A stretch of DNA of 64,000 nucleotides from Leptobrachium leishanense (GCA_009667805.1 CM019066.1:2790001-2854000); one strand, 5' to 3'; positions 35,306-48,159 are shown, counted from the stretch's first letter. A program made the numbers and translations. The notes: generated by a model from the sequence alone, not told the origin.

Positions 35306-36003
35306 CATATAAAATGATACTTATTTGGGTTGTGGTGGAGGGCAAAAAAATTTGATAAAAAGCTTCCACACTATAATTAATAAAGTTTATTATTGTAGAA
35401 GTCATTTGCACATCACAGCAATTCAAAGAACTGCCTCACAGAGCACCTGTTCCACATTCCCCATATGCAGCACAGAAGTCTGGGTAAGACATGCAAATGA
35501 TGTGTCTCACTTTTTTGTATCCTGGGTTTGCTTTCACTATGATCCCTTCAATCAATGCCACGTCATACTAGATGGCTTTTTATTTTAGCAGAAATCAGTT
35601 TATAAATAGTTGTGACAAACATCTGCCCGTCCAAGCAAATCAGAGACTTGCTTTGCCTTCAGAGCTCATTTGAATTCTGAGTAGGACTTGCAAATAAAAC
35701 CCGAAATTGGATATCCTGTCTTATTCTTGAAGCTTATGTTTGACCTATGCTGACAAAGTGAGTGAACGCTTTGAGTGGAGGAGCTGCTCTACGGGTTAGA
35801 CCTCCGCCCATTCCTGGCCGCCAATCGAGTGGCAACGCACTGATTAATGAGCTGTGCGCAGTATCAAAGCAGAGGGTCAATCGCACAACCTCATTGAGCA
35901 AGGAGAAGCATGATTGTGCTCGGCACTGGAGCAGACCAAGTGTGGTGAGCAATATCTTATCATGAGGTATCACATTGCTCTTTATGACCGGTGCAATATC
36001 CAT
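35304..36003. other. Unassigned spacer
   Basis: No paired termini or recognisable protein relic. Confidence 0.4.
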
Positions 36004-37321
36004 CTCTTGATTAGGGATGAGCTGTTCGGTTCGGACGGTTCGGAGTTCGAACCGAACTTTGATTGTTCGAAAGTTCGCGAACTTCGAACTTTTTGGGTGT
36101 GTTTGGTTCGAGTTATCAAAAAAAAGAAATTTTGAAAAAAGTATAGAAAATGCTTAAAAAAATACTAAAAAATCTAGAAATAAAGAGACTCTTTACTGCA
36201 GAATATTATAAGCAACGGTTTATTAGATGTTAAATTAAAAACTAATGTGTACGTGCAAAGATTCTCAACTCTGAATGACCTGTGTTTTTCAAACGTCATA
36301 ACAGGTGTTTTTAGTCTGGTCTAATCAATTTGATACATTGTAGACTATACTGAGGGGGTGGGGTGGTGTCTGCTTCTGATTGAGATTTGAGAAGTGTTAA
36401 TTTCCCACCTAAAACTTCTTATATGCTCTATTTCACCGCTGTGTGGTCAGCTCATTTTTACCGCTTTCGCTCATCATGTTTAAACGCGATTTTGAAGCCA
36501 CATTTTGTTAAATGACTGACATGTTAAATATCGTCCTTTCCGGCAGACTCCGCAGATTCATAATATATCATTTTTATATGTATACGTCCTGTCCTAGCTG
36601 TATATTATGAAAAAAATGCAATAAAAATAGAATTTTTAATCATCTGCAGTGTGTAATGTTTTCACATTTTAGCACAAGAGCGTTTGCGGTTATGTTTTCT
36701 ATGGGGTGTGCTTGTACAAAAATTAGAAATTGGGACTTGTTACATTTTGTGGGGGTAATTACGTGATTTATAGCAAACACACCCCATAGAAAAAAATCAT
36801 TAGTGCATCATCGTTCACATTATAATTGCAATGTGAACAATATTGCTGCATTAATAAAAATATCACACAAAAAAATACATGTTTTTATTTTCTTTTTTCT
36901 TTTTTTACTTTATACCTGGTCATGTTGGGTATCATTCGAAAGGCCATGCTCAGGCCTTTCGATTGACACCCTCCATGACACACTAGATGCCTGGAGATAT
37001 CGGGGTTCAAATCTCCACCAGGGGATTGGCCTGGGCAATATATATACGCATGATGTGAGCTGGCCTGGGCAATATATATATAAACGCATGATGAAAATTT
37101 GCAAAGGATAAGGCACGCAAAGTGAAATTTTGATGTGTCTGAAATTGAAACTTACGTGACAACTTTTAGTTATTTTTTTCGTTAATTTAAGTTTGTTCGA
37201 TAGAGTTAATTTAAAATGGTTTAATACAGTTTATTTATATTTATTTTACCTTTACTATTGGTGCTTTTCAAACTTTATTCTTAAGTTAAAAGAAATTTAG
37301 CAGTTTCATGTTTTGTCGTTT

Positions 37322-37394
37322 TTTTTTTTTTGGGGGGGGGGTTGCAAGTAGCGGGTCTTGCCCAGGGTGCAAAATAGTCTAGCACCGGCCCTGA
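37322..37394. mobile_element. 3' fragment of the 28.2-kb hAT family
   Basis: G-rich stretch then GGGTGCAAAATAGTCTAGCA and CCGGCCCTG, the same as the right end of 28184-29387. Its left end is not visible nearby. Confidence 0.85.
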
Positions 37395-37581
37395 CCGCAT
37401 GGTCCACCCCTGCACTCTTCCACAATACCACAGAGGGGTTACTGTATGATGGCACTTGCTGGCCTGGCACCAAAGGCACAATATTTGGCTGCACTGCCAC
37501 TGACGCCTGTATCAGATTCATATCCTCAGAGGGGTGAGACTGTGTGACAGCACTGTTGCCGACGCTAAAGGCCCAATTTTA

Positions 37582-38008
37582 GGCTAGGGTCAAACAAACT
37601 CATTTTTCGCAGTGAACGTCAAAAAGTGCGTCCGAACGCATTGAGGTGTTTTTTCACGGAAAGCGCTTAAACGGTCATACGATGCGCATTTTTGTGCTTC
37701 ATTTTTTACGGATCCAAACCAGGAAACTTTGGGTGTCTGGACGTTATGTTGGCCGGACATGAGCAGCGTCTGACATCTCCTAATCACGTACACACACCGC
37801 TATGCGGACGCAGCACACTCTGTACGTCAGTACTAGCGGTTCAGCGTTCTCGAAAAAATGCATTCATTTTCCACTTGTGTTGCGTGGCCGGACGTTCGTG
37901 CGGCCGTACTTCGTATATTGGCCATCATTGCGTGTCATTTGCTGCTACTACGGCCGTGATTATGTGCGCCTAAACACACGTTAAAAGTGCGCTAGTCTGA
38001 CCCCAGCC
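37582..38008. mobile_element. Harbinger-like MITE, copy 3
   Basis: 427 bp, ends GGCTAGGGTCAAACAAACTC and GCTAGTCTGACCCCAGCC, flanked by TTA at 37579-37581 and 38009-38011. Shares AACTTTGGGTGTCTGGACGT with copy 2 on the opposite strand. Confidence 0.92.
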
Positions 38009-38593
38009 TTAAAGCACATATTGTTACTTTCATCCAAAGCCTGCATAAGTTTCACAATAATTTAGCCAAAAAAATCACTAAACCTGTTCTGCGTGTCCGA
38101 CTCCTAAAACGTCTCCTCTTTTCATACAGACTGCCGCCCCAAGCAGTTGTTTATGGATAGATTAAAGGAAAAGCATTTACTGTCATTTGAAACATAATTT
38201 TTTTGTTTTTAAGTGTTTCTATACATCCTAGAAATCCGCCACTTCACGGGCAGGTTATGGGGACCTCCTAGGCACGATATTTGAAGGAATTTTTTGTTTT
38301 TATTTTTAACCCTTATTTCATGGAAAACTCACTGTCCCTTTAAAAACGTTTTTTTTTTACTTTTTGTCCTTGTTTCTTGTCCCCCAGGGCACTACCCGGA
38401 CCCCCATACAACTTTTATGGCAAATATCTAGCATATATGCCCTCTTGGAGGGCACTCTAAAAACCGAATTTTCAGCCCCATTGACTTGTATTGAGTTCGA
38501 GTTCGGATTCGGATTTGGATTCGAACATTTGGAAAGTTCGGGTTCGGATCCGAACCGAACTCGGGGGGTGTTCGGCTCATCCCTACTCTTGAT

Positions 38594-39056
38594 GAGACAT
38601 CGCAAGGAAGGTGAAACTGTTGACTAGCGATTCCCTTTAATGGCATTGCAGGAGAACCAGTGGGAGTCAGTGTTGCTCGCCCTATGACACTAGTCACTAC
38701 AAGGCTGACCTTCCTTTAGTGGACTTTCGCTTTATTTGGAAAATAGTGTATTCCATCTACAGTAGAGTTATGACCAATACATTGTATAACTTCTTTGAGT
38801 ATGGACCCCCCCAGATAGGATCCCTGTAAAATAAGGACTTCAGTTGGTTTGTAGATGACAGTATGAGCCTTTGGAGATGCTCACCTCTGGAGAAGAGGAC
38901 AGTATTTGGACCACGGCATAGGCTTTGGTCATACAACTTTTCTGTGCTCCTGTCCAAGGATTGTTACCCAATTCCTTTGTCCTTCAAGCCATAAATAGAT
39001 AAGGAAATATGTTTCGTTGGTGTGAATGGGCTAGTTAAAAATGCATGGCATGACTT
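38594..39056. other. Unassigned spacer
   Basis: No recognisable feature. Confidence 0.4.
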
Positions 39057-39059
39057 TAA

Positions 39060-39507
39060 GGCTAGGGTCAGATGAGCGCATTTTGTACGGACTGTGCGTC
39101 CGTGCAGTACGGACGTACTTACTGACTGACAACAAGGTAGTGGCCACACAGTCCGTTTTTTTCACTGACGTATTTTATGACTGATGTAGCAGGGAAAATA
39201 AATTACAATGAAAAAATATTCTGTCCGTCAAAAATGCTGGACGTATAAATGCAGTCCGTCTGACCTCGTTTCATCACTCAACACAAAGCTATGCGGACGT
39301 TGCAGACGTGGCGCACTCAGCACCTCCGTTCTAGCAGTATTACTTTCTTGTCTAACCTGCGTCCGTTTGCCGCGTCCGCCATGCATCCGCACTTCCGTGC
39401 GGACGTACTTCGCGTGTGGGGCTCCATTGGTCAGAATACTATGCTGCTGCGGACGTACAAATGTGCGGCAACACGGACGTGATAACTGCGCTCGTCTGAC
39501 CCCAGCC
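39060..39507. mobile_element. Harbinger-like MITE, copy 4
   Basis: 448 bp and very similar in sequence to the copy at 390-838, in the same orientation. Flanked by TAA on the left and TTA on the right, so the TWA target site has diverged at its middle base or the duplication is read one base off. Confidence 0.9.
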
Positions 39508-39510
39508 TTA

Positions 39511-41914
39511 GTCATGGTTGACACATGTTACACCACATAGGGTGCAAACAGGAAACTGAATTTTGCATCATGGTGGACAAATCTAAATTTCCATCATGAT
39601 GTACAAGTCAAGATGCCTACGGAAACTGTACAATAACAATGGCTTTATAGATGTTTACTTGTTGACCTTCTTCATTACGTTCCAGAATAGGCACTAAATT
39701 GCCAAGCGAATCTTTAAAGAATCAATTAGTGAATATTAATAAATAATAATTAACCACATTCCTTATTAATTACATAATTTATTTTACAGGCTGAAGAATG
39801 GGTGAAAGCCCAAATGACCTCGACATTGTAAGAAATCATGTGCTCAATATCTAAACTGAAACATGTGGAGAGATAGTGGAAGCTGCAGAAGACTCAAAAT
39901 AATTCCGCTACAAACAAGGACAACAGTAAGAGATACAAAGACTGTCAGAAAGGCTCCGACCGGGAAAAAATTTATATCTCTCCCCAATGTCTATTAATAA
40001 GTAGATGGATGACAAATGAAGCTCCGCGCTCGCATCTATATGGAAATTCCATCTCTAGCTAGAAGATTCCTCCCCTGGAAAGTGGAAAAATTATGATAAA
40101 AAGTTACAAGACACTAACAATAGCCTCATACAGTAAAATGTTGTTTGTAGGGCTCAAACAAAAGAAATATTTTGTTTTTAAGATGAACGCATCTATAGTG
40201 TGGATACTTGTCACACCCATAGAGATGGGGCGTGTTTCAAAGGGATGGACCCCATGGGCAGGTAGGGATGCGTTCTTGTACAGCTCATAAGTATTTGAGA
40301 AGCTGAGAAGCATGGTCAGGACCAGAGCCGAGGTTGGTAGCCAAGTGGTCAAATGCAGTATATAGAAACGGAGTCAGAAGCAAAGCCTTGATCAGACACA
40401 CAGCCTGGTGTGTTGGTAGTCACTTAGATCTGGGGGTACCTTGACCCAAGATTGCTTTTTGGAGGTGAGGGATGGCAGGTTCTGCTGGGTTACACTGGGG
40501 GAATCCGAATGAATGGAGGGCAGGCAGGAACCGGAGGAGGTGCAGGAATTGGGAAAATTGGAATTGAAGCTAGGAGCCCAGTAGGATTTGAGTACTCAGC
40601 GTTTATGGGTAGTGGTAACTGGGGAGGACCTTCAGGTGTGCTGGGTCCTCCTACCTCAGTATCCAGTTACATAGTAGGGCTCTTAGGTACTAGTGTAATG
40701 GTTTCATTGTTTCGGCATTGATACAACGTAGTTGCCTCACTATCCTACGTCTTTGTTGTGGGTTTGTCATCACTGGGCATCATTCTGATAGGGCATGTCT
40801 CGGGAGATGGCACGGTTGCATCATCAGTGGACAGTGTATATCCGGGAGGGTTCACTCTGGAAGATGGTGCGGTTGCATCATAGCTGGTTGTCTTCATCAT
40901 CAAGTGAGGTTGGTTGTTTGCCAGAATAGCGACCGCCTGACCACATGGACGATCACTAGGATGCTGTAATAGCATATCGGCAAGGACCACAGAGGAATGA
41001 GGGTGACCTTGGGAGCACCCAGGGTACCTGGGGTCTGGGACAATACAACAGAGAAGTTAATAGACATTTTCACTGAAAAAACTGAATTGTTGCCAACACT
41101 AGGCCCAAAACTAAGCGTTTTATTAGTGATATGTAGGCATTTGATGAAAACACAATACTGATACAATTATCTTTAGCTGAATACAGGATATTGTTATAGA
41201 GTACTATAAAAAGTCCCTAAAATGCACACCTACATCCATAATATTATGCCAATGAAATGGTGATATTGCCCTTTGAATAAGAAAACACACCTGTGTGCCA
41301 AATTAAAAAAAAAAACTTTAAAAGCCATAACCACGCTTTCTTTATAAGTATAAATAAATATATACATCACATCTCAATTGCTGGCTTCCCGGAGGCTTTC
41401 TGGGCAGAGTTTCAAAACAAAAAGTACCTAAAAAACTAAAGCTGAAAGGAGACACACTTGCTTCATAGTGACATCTCAGCTGTGAATAGACTGTCTGTCT
41501 GTAGCACACCAAGCCCAGGGGCACCAAGGAGGCACAGAACGACCCGCACCCACACCGGTTTGGTTACTGTTTGTATACTGCTCAACCCCTGAGACTTCTG
41601 ATCCAGACCAGGTGTTGCAGTCTGTGCTCATCCCAGGCTTCCATGGATCCATGGCAGATCTGCTGTGATATTTTCTACCTCTGGTGTGGTTACAGAAGTT
41701 TGCTGCTGGAATTCCTTTAAAAGGGAATCTCACCTGTAAGACAGTGCAATGGACTCCATGAGCCGATACATGGGTCGGATTGCAGCATCACAGCCGGTAT
41801 TAGGGATGAGGACTAAAATATTCCGACTTGAGCTGCTGATACAGCTGGAAAAGACCCATAAATGTCGCGCTGCAAAACGGAGCAGGCACAGTCTTTTCCC
41901 TTCTATGGCTCCCC
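39511..41914. other. Long unassigned stretch
   Basis: About 2.4 kb without tandem repeats, paired termini or protein relics that I recognise. The G-rich 40440-40700 region gives a Gly-rich reading frame with no support as a gene. Confidence 0.4.
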
Positions 41915-41922
41915 ATTAACAG

Positions 41923-42688
41923 TAGAGATATGGATGCATTTTTTTTTTTCATTTCGTTTCATTTCAGCTTGTTCGGTTTTTTAAAAGTTTCGGATCGTTT
42001 CGGCCCATTTTCGTTTCTGCTCGTTTCGTTTCAGCTCGTTGTTTCGCCTAGATTTTTGTTTTCGAGGAATTTCGGTCTTTCGGATCGTATCTTCTCTTTG
42101 TTTCAAAGGGTCCAACCTCGGATTTTCGATTTGACTTTAGACGTATGGTATTTCGGATGCTCCGATATTTCGGTCGATACAGTAATTCTGCCGATTCGTT
42201 CCTTCGGATGTATCGTTTTTTATGAAAGATCCTTTTTTTCTTATGAATATGCATTGCACAACTTTATTTAATCATATAAAATATCAATATCTTGTACTGT
42301 TAGACTGGGGATTTAGGGAAAAGCTAATTAAATATTTAAAATAAATATATTATTGATGCAGAAAAAAAGCACTGGAACAAGTGAAAAAAGTGACTGACGA
42401 TCCGAAATTACAAAATCGGCAATGGAACCAAAACAGACTCGAAACGATACGAAAATACGTATCCGAAATTAACCGAAACGGAACCGAAATCGCCAATAGA
42501 ACGAATGACGTGCGATTTTACAAATTTCATGTCCATACGAGATAACGAAATTTTTTCGTTTGGTATTGGGAAATATTTCGGATTGTGTGTATTTTGTTGC
42601 CGGTCTGGTTCGGAACATCAGACGAATCCAAAGCACCAAATCGGCCCGTTTTGTGAGAAAAACGAATCGTACGAAACGCACATCCCTA
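41923..42688. mobile_element. hAT-like TTTCG-rich fold-back element
   Basis: 766 bp, ends TAGAGATATGGATGCA and GCACATCCCTA. Flanks ATTAACAG (41915-41922) and ATTAACTG (42689-42696) agree at seven of eight bases. The left half is built from TTTCG, GTTTCG and TTTCGGATCG words and the right half from their complements, so the element can fold on itself. Contains GATCCTTTTTTTCTTATGAA, shared with 60.3 kb. Confidence 0.88.
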
Positions 42689-42696
42689 ATTAACTG

Positions 42697-44524
42697 GTCA
42701 GTGGTGATGTAGCCCATGGCTGCTAGTTTTTCATTTTGGTTGAACCAAAGGTCAAATGCCGATTTGCAAACACGTTCTGACATCATGGCCGTGATTCAAG
42801 CAAAGTCATAAAGTTGATGTCTCTCTCCAGCAGTAGCTTAATGACTCAAGATGCTTTTCCAATTAACTATACATTTCACTTTTGGCTCAGAATTTGTGGG
42901 TCCTGACTCCTGTGTATATGGTAATGGCACCTATACTTTGCATAGGAGACGTTAATAAAGGCTCAGAACAAGAAGAGAAAGCTATTCCATGGTAGCTTGC
43001 TGTTCTCGTCTTGAGACGTTATATCTGAAAGAATACTGACTCTTAGAGCTCGGCATTTAAGTGATTTTGCTTTGGCTCAACACGTACATTTAAATATATC
43101 AAAACCCAGGTCCCACAGTGGAGAGGACAACATGAGTCGCTGCTCCCTCCGTCCGCACACAAAACAACACTGGGAACAAAAAGTGGCAACACGAAGACTA
43201 AAGATACTCGATATGTAACTCCCAAAAGCCCAATTATCCCCCTTAACCTCTTTTGATACACATGAAGTAAAGGAAAATAACGATGTGCTGGCAAAATAAT
43301 CTAAACATGTGGCCGACATTTCAACCCATGATAAGGACGACTAAGTTCAAGCTGTTTGAGAGAATACAGAAAACACCGACAATGAAACAGATGGACTCCA
43401 ACTTGTGTAATTGTTGAAAACATGTCTGCACGGTTGACGCAGGATATTGCAGGAAAGTAACCTTGCTATTCAATCATACATGAAACACAAACACCTCGTC
43501 TGAATATGGGAAGCCACAGACAGTTCAGTGCTATGTTCAGGATCAACCAGGCTTCCACAAATGGGTCGCATTTTTGGACTTTTTCTGACTTCATAATACA
43601 TAGTCTTACTGCTCATTAATACATGCATGTATTTAATTTACTGCTGCTGTCCACAGCCGAGATGGCGATGATGGTAATGATTTAGAATTAGATCCAGGAG
43701 ACTATGTTCTTCATCGATCCATCATTTTCTCGAAGGCCATCCAAGCTGATATACTAACGTCCTCGCTGCACAAGCCATCAGAAATCCTAGGCCAGCTCTG
43801 CATCTGCAATGTTTCTTGGTGGAGCAAATTAAGCAAGCGATTTTCATATGTATAGCCACGCAATACATGTATTCCACAATTTTGCCTATTTATATATATT
43901 GTGTGGTGGCATGTTTTGCACCAGTTAATGTAAACCAGCGCAATAGGCTTTCAAATGTAGTGGTTAAGGTTGAGGACAACCAGCTGTGAAATTTCTTTGC
44001 GGTTAAAAATATAGGACCAGTTTTATACCACATGATTTTATACATGGTGAATGTTGAGCAACAGTCATACACTCTAGGTATTGGTGACCCATGGAAAGAG
44101 TGGTCATGATGGTTCCTTGCCGAGTAGTAGACACGGTCTGGAATCTATCTGGGAGTAGAGCACCCCACAAGTGGGCATGTAACCTATTAAGGGGTTGTCA
44201 CCTTGGAGGGGAGTGTAATTTGAAATGTCCAGGATTTCTCACACGGGGAAAGGGCCTATTCCAACCTTATTAGGAGCCTCCTTCTTAGGAGCAGTGTCTT
44301 TGTCTTTCTTCCACAGGTTTCCTGCCCAGGCTTGGCTCCTTGGATTACACGGGGCACGTATCCCTCCCAGACCCCTCCGTTCTTAGGTAGGGCTGGGTGG
44401 GTTTAATCAGCTCCAAGCCGGACCCTGTTAGTAAAGCAAGACCTTAAATCCATAACTTTTTAATTTAGCGTCTCTCTTTGTTTCTGTTGTTTTATACAGC
44501 CTGTCAGTGCCTTGGCTCTACTGA
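42697..44524. other. Long unassigned stretch
   Basis: No feature recognised; probably older intergenic or intronic sequence. Confidence 0.4.
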
Positions 44525-44529
44525 GCTAG

Positions 44530-45383
44530 TGTCACGGTGGCTCAGGGGATGGGGCGCCTGGCAGCAGCTTCCTCGCTGCTCGCTGGCCAGGCGCCGAATG
44601 TAAGCGCTTCCGGGCCCGCTCACGTGGGACGCCGAGGGGCGGGGCCTGGCGCTGTGACGCGGACCCGCCGGGTTTCAAACCCAGTCTCTCCCATACACCG
44701 GTGCCCTGACGTGGTATTCACCTCCCGCAGAGCTCTTGTGATTTTTGGCTATCTCTTGTGTATAACCCTTGGCATTGGCAAACGAACCCTCCTGTGTATA
44801 ACCCTTGGCATTGGCAAACGAACCCTCCTGTGTATGACCCTTGGCATTGGCAAACGAACCCTCCTGTGTATGACCCTTGGCATTGGCAAACGAACCCTCC
44901 TGTGTATGACCCTTGGCATTGGCAAACGAACCCTCCTGTGTATGACCCCTGGTATTGGCATTTACTCTGCTCTAGGTTCTGCCCTTAACGTTGGTACTGA
45001 GGTCAGTCTATGTGGCATCCTAAGCACGCATCAGATTACCTCTGCTATTATTAAAGTCATAGGGAGGACTTGTGATCTGGTCTGTACCCCTGTCTGGTAT
45101 TTCCCTTTCTTTGTCTGTTACCTGCTTCATTGTCTACATAGCTTTGCCGACCATTCAAGGATCGGAAGAGTAGAAAGGGAGCTACAGAAAGAGATATATA
45201 TCTTGGTAGTCAGAAGGATTCGTGACGATACTCTATTCCATACCTCTGTCTGGTGTTACCCCTTGTCTATCTATTGTCTGGTTAATTGTCCTTCTAGTTT
45301 CGCCGACCATTCAAGGATCGGAAGGGTAGAGAGCGGTTTGCGTAAAGGGACCACACTTCTGGTAATCAGAGGGATCCGTGACA
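44530..45383. mobile_element. Solo LTR of a retrotransposon
   Basis: 854 bp starting TGTCACGG and ending CCGTGACA, with the 5-bp duplication GCTAG at 44525-44529 and 45384-45388. TG...CA ends, imperfect terminal palindromes and a 5-bp duplication identify an LTR; TGTCACGG-type ends are common in vertebrate Ty3/gypsy-like elements, but that assignment is inference. No internal region lies next to it, so it is a recombination-derived solo LTR. Contains a 36-bp tandem repeat and a tandem duplication of about 160 bp (CCGACCATTCAAGGATCGGA at about 45149 and 45303). The 283-codon reading frame across it is not credible as a gene. Confidence 0.88.
44756..44962. repeat. 36-bp tandem repeat inside the LTR
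   Basis: Five full units and a partial sixth of TGTGTATAACCCTTGGCATT plus GGCAAACGAACCCTCC. Confidence 0.96.
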
Positions 45384-45828
45384 GCTAGAGCATGGACCCC
45401 CCCCCCCTTTGCGACAGGATGTGGCTCCAGGGCATTATTTGGTGCAGAAATGGAGAGCGGGAGTACCTGTCAGTTGGAGGTTTGAACTTTAAAATTCCCC
45501 CGCCAGGTGGGCTTGGTGAGGGTGCCCATCCAGAGCACCTGGAGAAGGTGGTTGTGAAAGTTGATCTCCCCTGAGGTCCACTATGCCTCTACTTTGGCGG
45601 TAGCAATGAGCACTATGCCGCAGAATCCAGTTGGAGTCACATCTTCTTGTGGTCTGAGGTAGTTAGGGCCTCAGTGCTGTCTTTTAATATATTTCATATT
45701 GTTTTAATAAAAGGGTGAGAGGGTACATTGGGTGATATTTGGTGCAGAGATGGATGACGAGAGTGCCAGCAGTTGGAGGTTCAGACTTTAAAATTCCCCC
45801 AATGGGTTGCCTGGATGGGCAGGCCAGG

Positions 45829-46626
45829 TCCCCATTCTGCCGGTCCCTCCATTGGCTTCCTGTACATTCCAGGATACAGTTTAAAATACTGACGCTCACG
45901 TTCAAATTGCTCAATAACTCAACCCCTCCCTACATGTCTTCATTACTCCGCAAGCACGTCCCATCTAGACAACTCCGGTCAACAGGTGATCTCCAGTAGA
46001 AGTGGTAGAGGCCAAAACAGTAATTGAATTTAAGCAGGCATGGGATAGGCATAAGGCTATCCTAAATAAAAGATAAATCCAGGTAAAGTATCCATGTAAT
46101 TGGGCAGACTAGATGGGCCGAAAGGTTCTTATCTGCCGACATTTTTCTATGTTTCTATGTTTCTATCTCCACCTTTCATCGGTCTACACACGCATTGCCA
46201 ACTCTCGCCTCCAAGACTTCTCAAGGGCAGTTCCGGTCCTGTGGAATGGCTTACCTCGCACTGTCAAACTCTCCCCTGACCTTCAGGCCTTCAAGAAAGC
46301 CCTCAAAACCCATCTCTTCAGATTAGCGTACCACATCACTGATGCAACTCATCCCTCTGCTCACCTACCCACACATGATTGAAGCTGCTTCTATGGCCCC
46401 ACCATTCCCAAACCACTGGCACTAATGATGCTGCTATCTAGTAAAATTCCTCTCGTCTACCTCAACCCCCAAATCCCTCTAGATTGTAAACTCCTATGGG
46501 CAGGGCCCTCTACGCCTCTTATTTCCATCATATGTCCGTTTATCTGTATCTCGTTCCCTTTGGTTATTGTAAAGCGCTGTATAAACTGTTTGTTGGCGCT
46601 ATATAAATGATGACAATAATAATAAT
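45829..46626 (+). pseudogene. L2-type LINE 3' end, itself interrupted
   Basis: Translation PFCRSLHWLPVHSRIQFKIL then YMSSLLRKHVPSRQLRSTGD, and after the insertion RIANSRLQDFSRAVPVLWNG, LPRTVKLSPDLQAFKKALKT. LHWLPV...RIQFKI and WNxLPxxVxLSPxLxxFKxxLKTHLF are hallmarks of L2-clade LINE C-termini. The 3' tail reads GTAAAGCGCTGTATAAACTG then GGCGCTATATAAATGATG and TAATAATAA, the usual L2 end. 5'-truncated; interrupted at 45996-46164. Confidence 0.88.
45996..46164 (+). mobile_element. CR1 3' end inserted in the L2 relic
   Basis: 169 bp almost identical to the 3' end of the CR1 at 50.8-50.9 kb (GGCATGGGATAGGCATAAGG, GGGCAGACTAGATGGGCCGA), ending in TTTCTATG repeats. The duplication ATCTCCA flanks it at 45989-45995 and 46165-46171. 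Removing it restores the L2 frame. Confidence 0.92.
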
Positions 46627-46935
46627 TATGCCTGTACTTGAGGGGCTCTGCTTCAGGATTATTGTGCAGTCACATCCTCTTGTGGTCTGAGGTATTTAGG
46701 GCCTCAGTGCTGCCACTTAATATAGTAATATTGTTTTAATAATTGGGGTGAGATGATGCAACACCAGGGTGTTATTTGATGCAGAGATGGAAGATGGGCG
46801 TGCCTGTAGTTGCAGGTTGAGACTTTAAAATTCTCTGGAAAGGTTGGCTTGATGGGTAGCCATCTGGATCACCTGTAGAAGGTTTCTGTGGCCATAGATC
46901 TCCCCTGATGTCCATTATGCCTCTGCAAGGTTTGC

Positions 46936-47713
46936 AACGCTTTATAATCAAGTTAGAGCTGCATGTTTCCAAATTACAGTTTCAAACAGAGAGCGTTTGT
47001 ACAGAATCAAAGAGAATAGAAATAATAATGTCAAGAAAACGAGATATTTTATATCCAGACAATTTATGAATCACAAATTCATCGGTGTTCTATGGACCTT
47101 TTTGTTCTTCAAGGTTAATTAAATGAGTGGTTGTGATGGCCACATGATTTAATATGAATAACATATATTGCTTTTCAGGGAAATAACAAGGAATGCACTG
47201 CTTTGCAATACACTGTTATGAAGGTCCAGGAGCTTCATTATCAGGTTATCTCTTGATCAGCTGTGACTGAGCCATGACAAATTGTATCCTGGAAAATAAT
47301 ACTAACTTGCACATTCAGGGCAAGGTCAATGAACACGTTATATTACAGTAAAACAAGCCATTTCCCACTCAATCTACTGCTACACTTTATACTTTTGTTA
47401 AGAATATGCCGAGGAACCCATGAACAGCTATATTGACTTGTCGGAAGGCCATTCAAGGGTTATCGGAATTCCGTTTGATGAGCTGGACCATAAAATGTAA
47501 GGTTCAACCATCACAGGATCTCTGTTAGTATAACCTCCATGTGTCTATGTCCCATCTTCTCTCTCCGTTACTTCCCAAATACTGACTGGATGGAGTAGAG
47601 GTAACATCACTGCTCTCTAACCATGGAGTAAACAATAAAATTTGCGTCAACGTTCTCGGTCTACTGCTGCACAAAGTAAAAAGGCACCTTGAAGTCTTTA
47701 TAAAAGACAATAT
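46936..47713. other. Unassigned spacer
   Basis: No recognisable feature. Confidence 0.4.
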
Positions 47714-48141
47714 CCACAACAAAAAACAATGGCGCAGAAACATGCATGTAATTTAATTTTGGTACCAATTTATTGGATCCCCAGATACAGTTGTGTTACC
47801 AAATCTGCATCCCGTCTTTACATTGATCTGGAAAAAAAACGTAGAAAGAATACATTGTGTAGTATTTTAATAAAAAAATTCCTTTAAAAACTTTTACAAA
47901 AAACGAACTCGCACCTTCCAAGGCACATACAAAATGTGCATATAAACGTATGCCACAATGACTCAGACCTCCCGCAATCAACGTCCGGAATCGTCCAAGA
48001 TGTATTCTTTCTACGTTTTTTTTCCAGATCAAAGTAAAGACAGGATGCAGATTTCTTGACTCAACTGTATCTGGGGATCCAATAAGTTGGTACCAAAATT
48101 AAATTGCTTGCACGTTTTTGCGCCATTGTTTTTTGTTGTGG
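47714..48141. repeat. Large fold-back, about 142-bp arms
   Basis: Left arm 47714-47855 (CCACAACAAAAAACAATGGC...GTAGAAAGAATACAT) is the complement of right arm 48000-48141 with few mismatches; spacer about 144 bp. The right arm ends 20 bp before the SINE-like repeat. Either a fold-back element or an inverted duplication. Confidence 0.92.
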
Positions 48142-48159
48142 CTATAACCATGGAGTTCC

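Larger units (their letters stand above)
36012..38585. mobile_element. hAT-like element with TAGGGATGAGC ends, copy 2
   Basis: 2574 bp, inverted relative to copy 1 at 20.6 kb. Left end TAGGGATGAGCTGTTCGG, right end GTGTTCGGCTCATCCCTA; exact octamer CTCTTGAT at 36004-36011 and 38586-38593. Contains the shared TTCTGCAGTAAAGAG module (complement near 36185-36210), a module also present at 58.4 and 60.5 kb (about 36420-36990), a 3' hAT fragment (37322-37394) and a Harbinger-like MITE. No transposase recognised. Confidence 0.92.
45413..46935. repeat. Local repeat of about 320 bp in three copies, interrupted
   Basis: Copies begin near 45413, 45733 and 46765, each with ATTTGGTGCAGARATGGA and GACTTTAAAATTC-type blocks followed by GTGGTCTGAGGTA and TTAGGGCCTCAGTGCTG. 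The second copy is split by the L2 fragment: it stops near 45828 and resumes near 46627. Confidence 0.85.

Noticed and set aside
39060..39540. Overlapping frames in the MITE (107-110 codons) as small genes
   Set aside because: They lie inside a non-coding MITE, and similar frames occur in the sister copy at 390-838.
44537..45388. 283-codon frame through the solo LTR
   Set aside because: It is bounded by the LTR, contains a 36-bp repeat, and shows no retroviral or host domain.
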